64,000 nt of DNA from Parvibaculum sp035325945. GTDB taxonomy: Bacteria > Pseudomonadota > Alphaproteobacteria > Parvibaculales > Parvibaculaceae. Shown here piece after piece: positions 8,088 to 16,235 of the stretch. Positions within the stretch are counted from its first letter, which is position 1. Every line of letters starts with the position of its first letter. The stretch is taken from assembly GCF_035325945.1 (NCBI RefSeq), contig NZ_DAOKYX010000003.1, forward strand, positions 83,789 through 147,788, written 5' to 3'. The position numbers were made by a program, and so were the translations under genes. The notes below the pieces were generated by a model. That model saw only the letters and a program-made list of their open reading frames with translations. It did not search any database and was not told where the DNA came from.

Positions 8088-9566
8088 CTAGCGGTATGTG
8101 GCGAGCACATAGGCAGCGATGGCGCGGCGCTCGTCCTCCTTCAGATGGGCGAAGGAGGGCATGTTTGCCGGCGGTGTCGCCAGAAGCGCGGCGATCTCCT
8201 CCTGGCCGTAGCGGGCACCGAGATTCTTGAGCGGCGACACCGGATGCTCGCCGCCATGGCAATTCTTGCAGCCGATCGCGCCGAACATGCCCTGGCCGCG
8301 CAGCACCTCGTCATTGGTCGGCGTCTCGCGCGCGCCTGCCGTCTCGCTTTCGGGCTCGGCGGGCCGGGCGGCGGACGAGGCGGCGTTGCCCTTGCCGTAG
8401 CTCACCCGGTAGATGACGCCCGCATAGTCGTCGGAAATATAGATCGCGCCGTCGGGTCCGACCGCCGTATCGACGGGGCGGCCGATCACCTCCTCATTCT
8501 TCTCGAAGCCGGTGACGAAGGGCTCGAGGTTGATCCGGCCATCTGCGTCCCAATGGAGCGCGACGACCTGATAGCCGCTCTTTCGCGAGCGGTTCCACGA
8601 GCCATGGAACGTCACGAGCGCTGCGTTTTCGAGGCCGGGCAGCGATCCGTGCAGGAACTTGATCGAGAGCGGCGCCACATGGGCGGGGAAGGCGAAGGCC
8701 GGCGGTACGGCTGCCTCAACGCGCGGATCGGGCGTCGTTCCGAAATCGGGGTCGGGCACGTTGTTCCCGTAGCGGAAGGGCCAGCCGTAGAACTTGCCCT
8801 TTTCGATATGGTTCAGTTCCTCGGGCGGCAGATCGTCGCCGAGAAGATCGCGGCCATTGTCGACGCCCCAGAGTTCGCCCTGCGCGTCCCAGTCGAAGCC
8901 GACGGTATTGCGAAGGCCGCCAGCGAAGATTTCCTCGCCCGATCCGTCGGGCCGGAAGCGCAGGATGGCCGCGCGGCGCGGGTCCTCCTCGATGCAGACA
9001 TTGCAGCTCGAGCCCACGTTCACATACATCCAGCCATCGGGCCCCATGCGCAGCGTGCGCGACCAGTGATTGCCATTGGCGGGAAGGCCCGTGAGGATGC
9101 GCTCGATCTTGCCGGTGATCTCGCCCTTCGCCTCGTCGAAAGGTACGCGCAGGATCGCGTCCGTCTCGGCGACATAGAGGTAGCCGTCATGGATCTCGAT
9201 GCCATGCGGACGGTTGAGGCCGGTGAGAAGCGCGCGAATGGCGCCGCCGCGTCCGGTCTTCTTCGCATCGCGGCCGATCAGCGCGATCTCGCCCTTGCGC
9301 GGAATGGAGACGAGGAGATCGCCCCCGCTCGTCCAGCGCATGATGCGCGCCTGGCCGAGGCCGATCGCATAGCGATTGATCTGATAGCCCGCGGGCAGCA
9401 CCAGCCGCTCGCGCAAGAGCGCCTCGGGCGCGGCATCGACGCCCCAGCCGAAAAGCGAGTTCATGACTGGCGCGTTGACGGTCCAGTTCGCGGGCCAGAA
9501 GAGATAGGCCGCGCCCGCTCCGGCGAGGATCACGGCGAGGAACCCGGCGAGGATCTTGCGCAGCAT
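8088..9566 (-). CDS. sorbosone/glucose dehydrogenase-like beta-propeller fused to cytochrome c
   Basis: The 492-residue protein begins with a signal/anchor helix (about residues 3-23). The middle is a PQQ-dependent sugar dehydrogenase-type beta-propeller: LPAGYQINRYAIGLGQARIM, LTGLNRPHGIEI, YVNVGSSCNVC, AVGPDGAIYISDDYAGVIYRV. The last 90 residues are a cytochrome c domain with the heme-binding CKNCH motif and a methionine-containing MPSFAHL. The start MLRKILAGF has GGGAGA upstream; an ATG 29 codons earlier lacks one. Likely a periplasmic aldose/aldehyde dehydrogenase passing electrons to its own heme; substrate and cofactor use are inferred. Confidence 0.8.
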   Translation of the reverse strand: MLRKILAGFLAVILAGAGAAYLFWPANWTVNAPVMNSLFGWGVDAAPEALLRERLVLPAGYQINRYAIGLGQARIMRWTSGGDLLVSIPRKGEIALIGRDAKKTGRGGAIRALLTGLNRPHGIEIHDGYLYVAETDAILRVPFDEAKGEITGKIERILTGLPANGNHWSRTLRMGPDGWMYVNVGSSCNVCIEEDPRRAAILRFRPDGSGEEIFAGGLRNTVGFDWDAQGELWGVDNGRDLLGDDLPPEELNHIEKGKFYGWPFRYGNNVPDPDFGTTPDPRVEAAVPPAFAFPAHVAPLSIKFLHGSLPGLENAALVTFHGSWNRSRKSGYQVVALHWDADGRINLEPFVTGFEKNEEVIGRPVDTAVGPDGAIYISDDYAGVIYRVSYGKGNAASSAARPAEPESETAGARETPTNDEVLRGQGMFGAIGCKNCHGGEHPVSPLKNLGARYGQEEIAALLATPPANMPSFAHLKEDERRAIAAYVLATYR

Positions 9567-9649
9567 GGTCTTCTCCCAAAAAGCCCGGCCCCGATGGCGG
9601 GCGTCTTCGCGATTATCCACCCGGAAGCGCCGGGCGGTGATTGTTTTCG

Positions 9650-10711
9650 TCACTCCGCCGCCGCGCCATCAGGCTTCGGCGCGGCCTGCGGCGCCGCTCC
9701 GGCCGGCCGCGTCCCGATCCGCGAGATGACGCCGCCGCCCGCCGATGCGGAGCCCGTGCCCTGCGCGGCGATGAAAGCCGTGATGAGACCTGCAACCAGC
9801 GGAGCTTGCGAGAAGGCGATCTCGTGGCCGGATTTCGGATAGGAGCGCAGGCTCGCATAGGGCATGAGTTGCATGAGCCTCTGCGCATTGGCGAAGGGGA
9901 CGGTCCTGTCCCTTTCGCCCCAGATCACCAGCACGGGGCGGGGCGACTGGCCGGCTTCGGCATAGGCATCCCCGCTCGCCGTCAGCGGATAATGCCGGAG
10001 CGTCGAGAGAAGCGCCTCGCCATAGCCGCGATAGTCCATCTGGCGGTCGAAATCGGCGAGGAAACGGGCGGGGTTGGGCGCGGCCTTCGCCTCCTCGGCG
10101 GCGGCGTCGTGGAAGATCCGCAGGCCGAACATGCGCACGATCCAGTCGCCGATGAACGGACGCTTGATGAGATCGACATTCCGCTCGCCCGGAATGTCGA
10201 GGCCGGCAGGCGCGATCAGTGTCAGCGAGCGGACGCGCTCCGGATGGCGCGCGGCGAAGATCGTGGCGGCAGCGCCCCCCATCGAATAGCCGACGAAATG
10301 CGCGGGCTCGCCAAGGCCGAGCTTGTCGAGTAGCTCGACGATCAGCCCGTCGGTCAGATCGGCGTCGTAGATTGCCTCCGGCCGGTCGGAAAAACCACGG
10401 CCGTAATTGTCGAAGGCGAGGACGCGGTAGCCCGCCGCGGTCAGCGGTGCCACATAGTCGTCGAAGACGAAGGAGGCGACCGAAAAGCCGTGCACCAGCA
10501 CGATGAGCGGCCCGCCCTCGGGGCCTTCGAGCCGGTAGTGCACCCAGCCCTTCTGTAGCTCGATGAAGGAGTGAGCCAGGCCGCGCTTCTGCAAATAGCC
10601 GCGTGCCGTGGCGTCAAGCGAAGGGTTCGCCTGTCCCGCCGCCCAGTAGCTCATCAGCATGATGATCAGGAAGGCGGCGGTCGTGACTGCCGCGCCCTTG
10701 AGGATCGCCAT
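9650..10711 (-). CDS. membrane-anchored or exported alpha/beta hydrolase
   Basis: The 353-residue protein has an N-terminal hydrophobic helix (about residues 5-25) and an alpha/beta-hydrolase fold. The oxyanion motif is VLVHGFSVASF, the nucleophile Ser is in VGYSMGGAAA, and the catalytic His is in YPKSGHEIAFS; WGERDRTVPF marks the acid strand. The C-terminal 35 residues are a low-complexity Ala/Pro-rich tail. Fold-level function (ester, lactone or C-C hydrolysis) is clear but the substrate is not. It lies 83 bp upstream of the dehydrogenase-cytochrome gene on the same strand. Confidence 0.8.
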   Translation of the reverse strand: MAILKGAAVTTAAFLIIMLMSYWAAGQANPSLDATARGYLQKRGLAHSFIELQKGWVHYRLEGPEGGPLIVLVHGFSVASFVFDDYVAPLTAAGYRVLAFDNYGRGFSDRPEAIYDADLTDGLIVELLDKLGLGEPAHFVGYSMGGAAATIFAARHPERVRSLTLIAPAGLDIPGERNVDLIKRPFIGDWIVRMFGLRIFHDAAAEEAKAAPNPARFLADFDRQMDYRGYGEALLSTLRHYPLTASGDAYAEAGQSPRPVLVIWGERDRTVPFANAQRLMQLMPYASLRSYPKSGHEIAFSQAPLVAGLITAFIAAQGTGSASAGGGVISRIGTRPAGAAPQAAPKPDGAAAE

Positions 10712-10815
10712 CGTCTCTCTCGTATTTGCCCCCGCCGCGACAGGCGGCTGACCGAGCGGCAGTCTAGTGCTTCGCGCGGAAGGTCACAAATGCTGACATG
10801 CCGGTAAGCGCGGAC

Positions 10816-10832
10816 TGCACATCCATTGTGCA
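10816..10832. promoter_or_regulatory. Inverted repeat TGCACA-N5-TGTGCA upstream of the SDR operon
   Basis: TGCACA (10816-10821) and TGTGCA (10827-10832) form a perfect 6-bp inverted repeat, 106 bp before the SDR start, in the intergenic region shared with the divergent hydrolase gene. The geometry suits a TetR-, LysR- or CRP-type dimer; no regulator is assigned. Confidence 0.35.
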
Positions 10833-10938
10833 TGAGCGGACTTGCGGGACCTTCCGAATGGAGGCTTGATGCGGGCAGTGCAATTCGGCGCGGGCGGCAA
10901 GCTCCGCGCCATCCAGCAGGGATCGGAAGGTCGGACAC

Positions 10939-11742
10939 ATGCAGAACGCATTCAAGGACAAGGTGCTGGCGGGCAAGGTCGCCTTCGTCGCCGGCGCGTC
11001 GAGCGGCATCAATCTCGGCATCGCCCAGCATTTCGCGCGGGCGGGTGCGAGCGTCGCCATCATCAGCCGCAGTCATGAGAAGATCACGGCGGCCGCGAAG
11101 ACGATCACCGACGAGGGCTTCCCCGCCATCGGCATCGCCGCCGATGTGCGCGACTTCGCCTCGGTGGACGGCGCGCTCAAGGCCGCGCATGACCGCTTCG
11201 GCAAGATCGACATCGTGCTCTCGGGCGCCGCCGGAAATTTCGTCGCGCCCGCGCTCGGCATGTCGTCCAACGGTTTCAAGACGGTCGTCGACATCGATCT
11301 CATCGGCACGTTCAACGTGCTGCGCGCCTCCTTCCAGTATCTCAACCGGCCGGGCGCCTCGCTCATCTCGATCACGGCGCCGCAGGCGGTCAATCCATCG
11401 ATGTTCCAGGCGCATGTCTGCGCGGCGAAAGCGGGCATCAACATGCTGACCAAGTGCCTGGCGATGGAGTGGGGCCCTGCGGGCGTTCGCGTCAACGCGA
11501 TCTCGCCCGGACCCATCGCGGAGACGGAAGGCATGGCCCGGCTCGCGCCGACGCCGGAAATGGAGGCGGCGGTGAAGAAGCGGCTGGCGCTGCGCGATTA
11601 CGGCACCAAGACCGACATCGCGGATACGGCGCTTTTCCTTTCGACCGAGAACGCCAGATACATCACCGGCGCCATCATCGACGTCGATGGCGGCACGACG
11701 CTCGGCGATGCAAGCGCCGATGCGCTGGCGGGGTTCAACTGA
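10939..11742 (+). CDS. SDR-family oxidoreductase, 2,4-dienoyl-CoA reductase-like
   Basis: The 267-residue Rossmann protein carries AGASSGINLGIA for cofactor binding. The segment SGAAGNFVAPALGMSSNGFKTVVDIDLIGTFNV and the GPIAETEGMARL stretch resemble bacterial and eukaryotic 2,4-dienoyl-CoA reductases. As in that family, the classical YxxxK tyrosine is missing (VCAAK). Such enzymes reduce 2,4-dienoyl-CoA from unsaturated fatty acids, with NADPH. It is 35 bp upstream of an enoyl-CoA hydratase gene, which fits fatty-acid oxidation. Exact substrate is inferred. Confidence 0.75.
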   Translation: MQNAFKDKVLAGKVAFVAGASSGINLGIAQHFARAGASVAIISRSHEKITAAAKTITDEGFPAIGIAADVRDFASVDGALKAAHDRFGKIDIVLSGAAGNFVAPALGMSSNGFKTVVDIDLIGTFNVLRASFQYLNRPGASLISITAPQAVNPSMFQAHVCAAKAGINMLTKCLAMEWGPAGVRVNAISPGPIAETEGMARLAPTPEMEAAVKKRLALRDYGTKTDIADTALFLSTENARYITGAIIDVDGGTTLGDASADALAGFN

Positions 11743-11777
11743 AGCGCGGGCAGACGCGCATTTGACGGGAGGAGCAG

Positions 11778-12599
11778 ATGCAGGGGGGAATCAAGATCGC
11801 GCCCGCGGACTTCCAGTGCGTGCGCTACGAAGTCTCGGACCATGTCGCAACGCTGACGATCGACCGGCCGGACAGGCGCAACGCGCTCAACCGCCGCGCT
11901 TATGACGAGATCGAGGCCGGTTTCCGCGCGGCGGCGGCCGATGCGGAAGTTCGATGCGTCATCGTCACCGGTGCCGATCCGGCTTTCTGCTCCGGCGAGG
12001 ATGTGAAGGAGATGATGACGGGCGAGGAGCGCGACAGGAGCGTCGCGCGCCTCACCAGCGTCAGGCCGGAACCCACGCCCGCCGCCGTCGCCGCTCTCGA
12101 ATGCGACAAGCCCGTCATTGCGGCTGTCAATGGCGCGGCGGTCGGCTGGGGCATGGAGCTTGCGCTCTTCGCCGATATCCGCATCGCTTCCGAAAATGCG
12201 AAGTTCGGCGAGATCTTCATCAAGCGCGGGCTCATCTCCGATGTGGGCGGCCTCTGGCGGCTGCCCGCCATTGTCGGCCCGGCGAAGGCGGCGGAGCTTC
12301 TCTTCACGGGCGACATCATCGATGCCGCCGAGGCGTTGCGGATCGGCCTTGTGAGCGAGGCCGTGCCGCATGGCGAACTCATGGAGCGGGCGCGCGCGCT
12401 GGCGGGGCGCATCGCCGTCAATCCGCCGCTCGCATTGCGCTTCATGAAGGAAGGGCTCAGGCGCACGAGCTATGGCGATCTGCGCGAGATCGGGGGCTGG
12501 GTCTCCGGCACTCTGGGCAAACTCTTCCAGACAGAGGATCATCGCGAGGGCGTGAGAAGCTTTCTGGAAAAGCGCGCGCCGGTATTCAAAGGCAAGTAG
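11778..12599 (+). CDS. enoyl-CoA hydratase/isomerase family protein
   Basis: The crotonase-fold protein has 273 residues. The first oxyanion-hole strand is ADPAFCSGEDVKEM and the second is AAVNGAAVGWGMELALFADIRIAS; GEIFIKRGLISDVGGLWRLP holds the usual catalytic-glutamate region, where an aspartate (SDVGG) is seen. That leaves hydratase versus isomerase activity open. It follows the dienoyl-CoA reductase-like gene and precedes a small HTH protein, as part of an apparent three-gene operon. An AGGAG site precedes the ATG. Confidence 0.8.
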   Translation: MQGGIKIAPADFQCVRYEVSDHVATLTIDRPDRRNALNRRAYDEIEAGFRAAAADAEVRCVIVTGADPAFCSGEDVKEMMTGEERDRSVARLTSVRPEPTPAAVAALECDKPVIAAVNGAAVGWGMELALFADIRIASENAKFGEIFIKRGLISDVGGLWRLPAIVGPAKAAELLFTGDIIDAAEALRIGLVSEAVPHGELMERARALAGRIAVNPPLALRFMKEGLRRTSYGDLREIGGWVSGTLGKLFQTEDHREGVRSFLEKRAPVFKGK

Positions 12600-12619
12600 G
12601 ACGGAGAGAGACGGGCGGC

Positions 12620-12976
12620 ATGGCGCTTTTTTTCGATCAGGAGTGGTTCGACCGGAAACTCGCGGCCAAGGGGCTGACACGCGACAGCGTGGCAGCCGGG
12701 CTTCGCATCAGCCGGGGCGAGGTCGATGAGGTCTTCAAGGATCAGCGCGAGCTTTCGCCCAACGAGGTGGCCATGCTGGCGCGGCTGATGGGCGAGCCGC
12801 TGAGCGAGGTCGTCTCGCGGGCGGGCGTCGCGACACCCATGCCGCAACAGCAGAAGGCGCCCGACGACGGCGCCGTGCTCGCAAAGCTCGAGGAGATGGA
12901 TCAGAGACTTCGCCGCATCGAGCGAGCGGTCGCCGATCTGCAATCGCTGATCCTTGCGACGCGGCCCGCGGGCTGA
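12620..12976 (+). CDS. HTH (XRE-like) plus coiled-coil small protein
   Basis: The 118-residue product starts MALFFDQEWFDRKLAAKG. Residues about 17-60 (LTRDSVAAGLRISRGEVDEVFKDQRELSPNEVAMLARLMG) read as an XRE-type helix-turn-helix. The last 35 residues (VLAKLEEMDQRLRRIERAVADLQSLI) form a heptad coiled coil, probably for dimerisation. It sits 20 bp after the enoyl-CoA hydratase gene, so it may be a local regulator, but no target is shown. It has a GGAGAGAG site upstream. Confidence 0.7.
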   Translation: MALFFDQEWFDRKLAAKGLTRDSVAAGLRISRGEVDEVFKDQRELSPNEVAMLARLMGEPLSEVVSRAGVATPMPQQQKAPDDGAVLAKLEEMDQRLRRIERAVADLQSLILATRPAG

Positions 12977-12986
12977 AGCTCTCTAT

Positions 12987-13313
12987 TCAGAGATCCTTGT
13001 CGATTGTCCGTATGCGGAGCGCATCAGCAAGAACGTCGGGGAGCATGTCGGCGGCGAGATAGGCGCTGGCCGCGCGCTGGCGCTTTCCTTCCTTGCGGAA
13101 GGGCGAGCGCGCCCAGGGGAAATGCTGATCTACATATTGCGCGAGGAAGCCGGCGGCGGGACGGAAGCCCGTCGTGGAGCGCTCGCGGGGCGCGCGCGCC
13201 TGACCTTGCATCCGCTCCGGTGCATTCTCGACTTCTTCGACGAAGCGCTCGGTCGTACGCAACTGCGTCGAGGGCAGTCTTTGCGGCGAACCGGCGCGCC
13301 TTATGGGCTCCAT
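12987..13313 (-). CDS. hypothetical protein
   Basis: The conserved-looking part is the C-terminal half: FRPAAGFLAQYVDQ, then a basic linker, then AASAYLAADMLPDVLADALRI. This resembles short uncharacterised alphaproteobacterial proteins with a PAPFLAQ motif and an Ala/Tyr-rich end. From the ATG at 13313 it has 108 residues; the frame stays open up to a TTG at 13403 (138 residues), and neither start has a good ribosome site. It is in a 560-bp stretch otherwise without genes. The frame could still be chance. Confidence 0.45.
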   Translation of the reverse strand: MEPIRRAGSPQRLPSTQLRTTERFVEEVENAPERMQGQARAPRERSTTGFRPAAGFLAQYVDQHFPWARSPFRKEGKRQRAASAYLAADMLPDVLADALRIRTIDKDL

Positions 13314-13539
13314 GGTCGATGGCCTGCGATAAAGGACAGTTTCATGCTCCAGGTAAGCAAGAAGTCTGCCATATGAAGCCCGCTCGCGCCACGTCAAGGT
13401 CAATTAACCAGTTTTGTTAAAGCTTTAGTCGCCAAGAGACTTGGCGGAATTTTAAGACCTGTCAAGGAAACTGACCGCCTCTGTTGAGATTGCCCAGGAT
13501 GGGTACACGGCCAGAAATGTCCGGTCAAAAAGCAGGCGA

Positions 13540-15309
13540 GTGAGGTCCCAGGTGGACGAGAAAGCGCAGACGGTTGCCCGGGAGGCCACGAGCCGCGTTT
13601 CACACAGCGACGAGCGTCCTGCGGAAGCGGGCGGATTTTCTGCGAGTGCTGTCAGCGCTGTCGGCGATGTGGCCTATCGCTGGACACTAGCGGACGACCG
13701 GATTCACTGGGGCGAGGGCGCCGAGGCCCTTCTTGGCATCGCGAACAAGGATGCCGTGGCGACGGGCCGCGCCTTCGGCGCCCGCTCCGTGTCTCAAAAC
13801 GGTTCAAGCCGGTTCGATCTCGTCGCGCGCTCGCGCGAAAGCGATGGCGGCAGCGGCGTCCGCTACGAAATCGAATATCAGGTGGCTGACGATTATGGCG
13901 GCCTGCGCTGGATCGAGGATCGCGGCCGCTGGTTCGCCGACGAGCAGGGCAGGCCCGAGGTCGCCATCGGCGTGCTGCGCGCCATCGATGAGCGGCGCGT
14001 GCGCGAGGAGCGGCTGGTGCGGCTCGCGACCTATGACGAGTTGACAGGGCTTCTCAACCGCATCCGCCTCAAGGAGGCGCTCGAGGATGTGCTGATCCAA
14101 TCGGAAAACTCGCGCCAGACGGCGGCCTTCCTCCTTCTCGCGATCGACAATCTCGCGCTCATCAACGAGTCCTACGGTTTCGACGTGGGCGATGAGGTCA
14201 TCATCGGCGTCGGGCAGAGGCTTTGCGGAATGGCGCGGCGGGTGGACGCGGTCGGCCGCTATTCGGGCAACAAGTTCGGGCTCGTGCTCAGGAATTGCGA
14301 CAAGGATCGGCTCGCCTCGGTGACCGAGCGGCTGCTGACCTCGGTGCGCGATCAGGTGGTCACGACGTCGCGCGGGCCGATTTCGATGACCGTTTCGGCC
14401 GGGTGCCTTTCGCTTCCTTCCGATGCGCGCACCGTCGAGGCGGCTCTTGCTCATGCCGAGGAAGCGCTCACCGCATCCAAGGAGCTGCACCGCGACAGCT
14501 ATGTCATCTACACCCCGTCGCGCGAACGCGAAAAGGCGCGGCGCCGCAATCTCAGCCTGGCGGACGAGCTGGTCACGGCGCTGAACGACCGGCGCATCTG
14601 CCTTGCCTATCAGCCCATCGTCTCGGCGGCGACGGGCGAGGTTTCGATGCATGAGTGCCTCATCCGGCTCGTGCAGCCCGATGGCAGCATCAGCGCGGCG
14701 GGCAATTTCGTTCCCATCGCCGAGAAGCTCGGCCTGATCGGCCTGCTCGATTACCGTGCGATGGAGCTGACGCTCGAGACGCTGAGAGCACATCCGGCGC
14801 AAAGGCTGGCGCTCAATGTTTCGGGCCGCACCACGAACGATCGCATGTGGCTCGACACGCTGGTCGCGCAGCTTCGCGCCGAGCCCGCGCTTGCGCGCCG
14901 CCTCACCGTCGAGATCACCGAAACGGTGGCCATCCAGGACATGGAGGAATCGGTCGATTTCGTCGCGACCTTGCGCGATCTCGGCTGCCTCGTCGCGATC
15001 GACGATTTCGGCGCCGGCTACACATCGTTCCGCAATCTGAAGACGCTCGATGTCGACATGGTCAAGATCGACGGCTCCTTCGTGCAGAACCTCGCCGCGA
15101 GCCGCGACAACCAGTTCTTCGTGCGCACGCTGGTCGATCTCGCCCACAATTTCGATCTGCCGACGGTCGCCGAATGGGTCGGCAATGCGGAAGAGGTCGA
15201 GATGCTGAAGGGTTTCGGCGTCGACTATCTGCAAGGGTTCTTCCTGGGCGAGCCGATGCTGACGCTGCCCCAGGAAAACTCCGTTCTGCGCTTCGGCGCG
15301 AAGGCCTGA
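13540..15309 (+). CDS. PAS-GGDEF(degenerate)-EAL c-di-GMP protein
   Basis: The 589-residue soluble protein has a PAS-type sensor (about residues 40-155), a GGDEF domain (about 165-320) and an EAL domain (about 345-585). The GGDEF signature is SGNKF, so cyclase activity should be lost. The EAL side keeps the key residues: ECLIR for EAL, the Asn in LALNVSG, EITE, DDFGAG, the Lys of VKIDGSF and the Glu in VAEWVG. It is therefore likely a phosphodiesterase that hydrolyses c-di-GMP, perhaps tuned through the dead GGDEF. The start is GTG at 13540; a second GTG follows at 13552. Confidence 0.88.
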   Translation: MRSQVDEKAQTVAREATSRVSHSDERPAEAGGFSASAVSAVGDVAYRWTLADDRIHWGEGAEALLGIANKDAVATGRAFGARSVSQNGSSRFDLVARSRESDGGSGVRYEIEYQVADDYGGLRWIEDRGRWFADEQGRPEVAIGVLRAIDERRVREERLVRLATYDELTGLLNRIRLKEALEDVLIQSENSRQTAAFLLLAIDNLALINESYGFDVGDEVIIGVGQRLCGMARRVDAVGRYSGNKFGLVLRNCDKDRLASVTERLLTSVRDQVVTTSRGPISMTVSAGCLSLPSDARTVEAALAHAEEALTASKELHRDSYVIYTPSREREKARRRNLSLADELVTALNDRRICLAYQPIVSAATGEVSMHECLIRLVQPDGSISAAGNFVPIAEKLGLIGLLDYRAMELTLETLRAHPAQRLALNVSGRTTNDRMWLDTLVAQLRAEPALARRLTVEITETVAIQDMEESVDFVATLRDLGCLVAIDDFGAGYTSFRNLKTLDVDMVKIDGSFVQNLAASRDNQFFVRTLVDLAHNFDLPTVAEWVGNAEEVEMLKGFGVDYLQGFFLGEPMLTLPQENSVLRFGAKA

Positions 15310-15319
15310 CCGCGCCCGC

Positions 15320-15973
15320 CTACTTCTTCGCCAGAGATTCGATCTGGGCCTGCATCGCCGCGACCTGGCGCTTCAGCTCCTCAAGCTCGCGTTCGCGCGC
15401 GGCGGGCTCGGCCTCTGTCCGGCTTTCGCTCTTGGGAGCGGGGGCATTGGCGGGGGGAGCCTTCGGCGCTTCGGCCTCCTCGCCGCGCTCGGTCTTCGGA
15501 CGCGGAACGAAGGGCGAGAACATGCGCATGGCGCTGTCGAACATGGCGAAGTTCTGCCGGATCTGTTCCTCGAAATGGCCGAGCCGCGTGTTGCCGCCAA
15601 AGGCGGTGGCGATCTTCGCGCGCAGTTTTTCCTGCTCGCGCGCGAAGGTGTCCATGCTCAGTTCCAGATAGGACGGGATGAAGCCCTGCAGGCTGTCGCC
15701 GTAAAAGCGGATGAGCTGGCGCAGAAACTTGATCGGCAGCAGGTTCTGCCCGCTCTTGCCTTCTTCCTCGAAGATGATCTGGGCGAGAACCGAGCGCGTG
15801 ATGTCCTCGCCGGTCTTCGCGTCATGAACGACGAAGTCCTGTCCCTGCTTCACCATCTCGCACAGGTGATCGAGCGTCACATAGCTCGACGTCGCGGTGT
15901 TGTAGAGGCGGCGGTTCGCATATTTCTTGATGACGATGACGTCATCTCCCGTGGATGCGGTTTTTTTTGCCAC
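15320..15973 (-). CDS. phaR: polyhydroxyalkanoate synthesis regulator PhaR
   Basis: PhaR is a DNA-binding repressor that also senses PHB granules. The N-terminal domain VIVIKKYANRRLYNTATSSYVTLDHLCEMVKQG is the family hallmark, followed by the PHB accumulation regulatory repeat FLRQLIRFYGDSLQGFIPSYLELSMD and a Pro/Ala/Glu linker with a final coiled coil. The start was set at GTG 15973 (VAKKTAS) because family proteins begin close to this point; an ATG 33 bp upstream also exists. It is divergent from phaAB, with palindromes in the shared intergenic region. Confidence 0.93.
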   Translation of the reverse strand: MAKKTASTGDDVIVIKKYANRRLYNTATSSYVTLDHLCEMVKQGQDFVVHDAKTGEDITRSVLAQIIFEEEGKSGQNLLPIKFLRQLIRFYGDSLQGFIPSYLELSMDTFAREQEKLRAKIATAFGGNTRLGHFEEQIRQNFAMFDSAMRMFSPFVPRPKTERGEEAEAPKAPPANAPAPKSESRTEAEPAARERELEELKRQVAAMQAQIESLAKK

Positions 15974-16103
15974 GGCTGGCTCATCTCCACTGAAAGCGGC
16001 CCGCATGTCGCGAAAATGCGCGCAATCGAGAGGTCGCCTGTTCCCGATGCGACCTCGCGAGCCTTAATCCCCCTGATTTCGTCATATTCTGACGCGGTAT
16101 TGT

Positions 16104-16133
16104 TGCAATGCGCAAGCCCCACGTTGCATTGCA
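16104..16133. promoter_or_regulatory. Paired TGC-rich palindromes between phaR and phaA (candidate PhaR operator)
   Basis: TGCAATGC (16104-16111) and GCATTGCA (16126-16133) form a perfect 8-bp inverted repeat. Each arm is itself a small palindrome: TTGC-N5-GCAA at 16103-16115 and TGC-N3-GCA at 16125-16133. PhaR proteins are known to bind TGC-N3-GCA-like sequences. The site ends about 100 bp before phaA. Binding is inferred. Confidence 0.55.
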
Positions 16134-16235
16134 CAGAAATCCGTTTACCGCTTCATTCCGCTGGGGCATTGTCGATGGATCTCGGGCCCGGCGCCGGGCG
16201 CACAGGGCCTCAGGGCAAATCCAGGGACAGGTATC

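Noticed and set aside
11454..12976. Frames parallel to the SDR and crotonase genes in other phases
   Set aside because: Arg-rich out-of-frame translations; only the last 118 codons (12620-12976) make a believable protein.
13405..13425. Possible CtrA box before the c-di-GMP gene
   Set aside because: Two TTAA half-sites are present but separated by nine bases, not seven.
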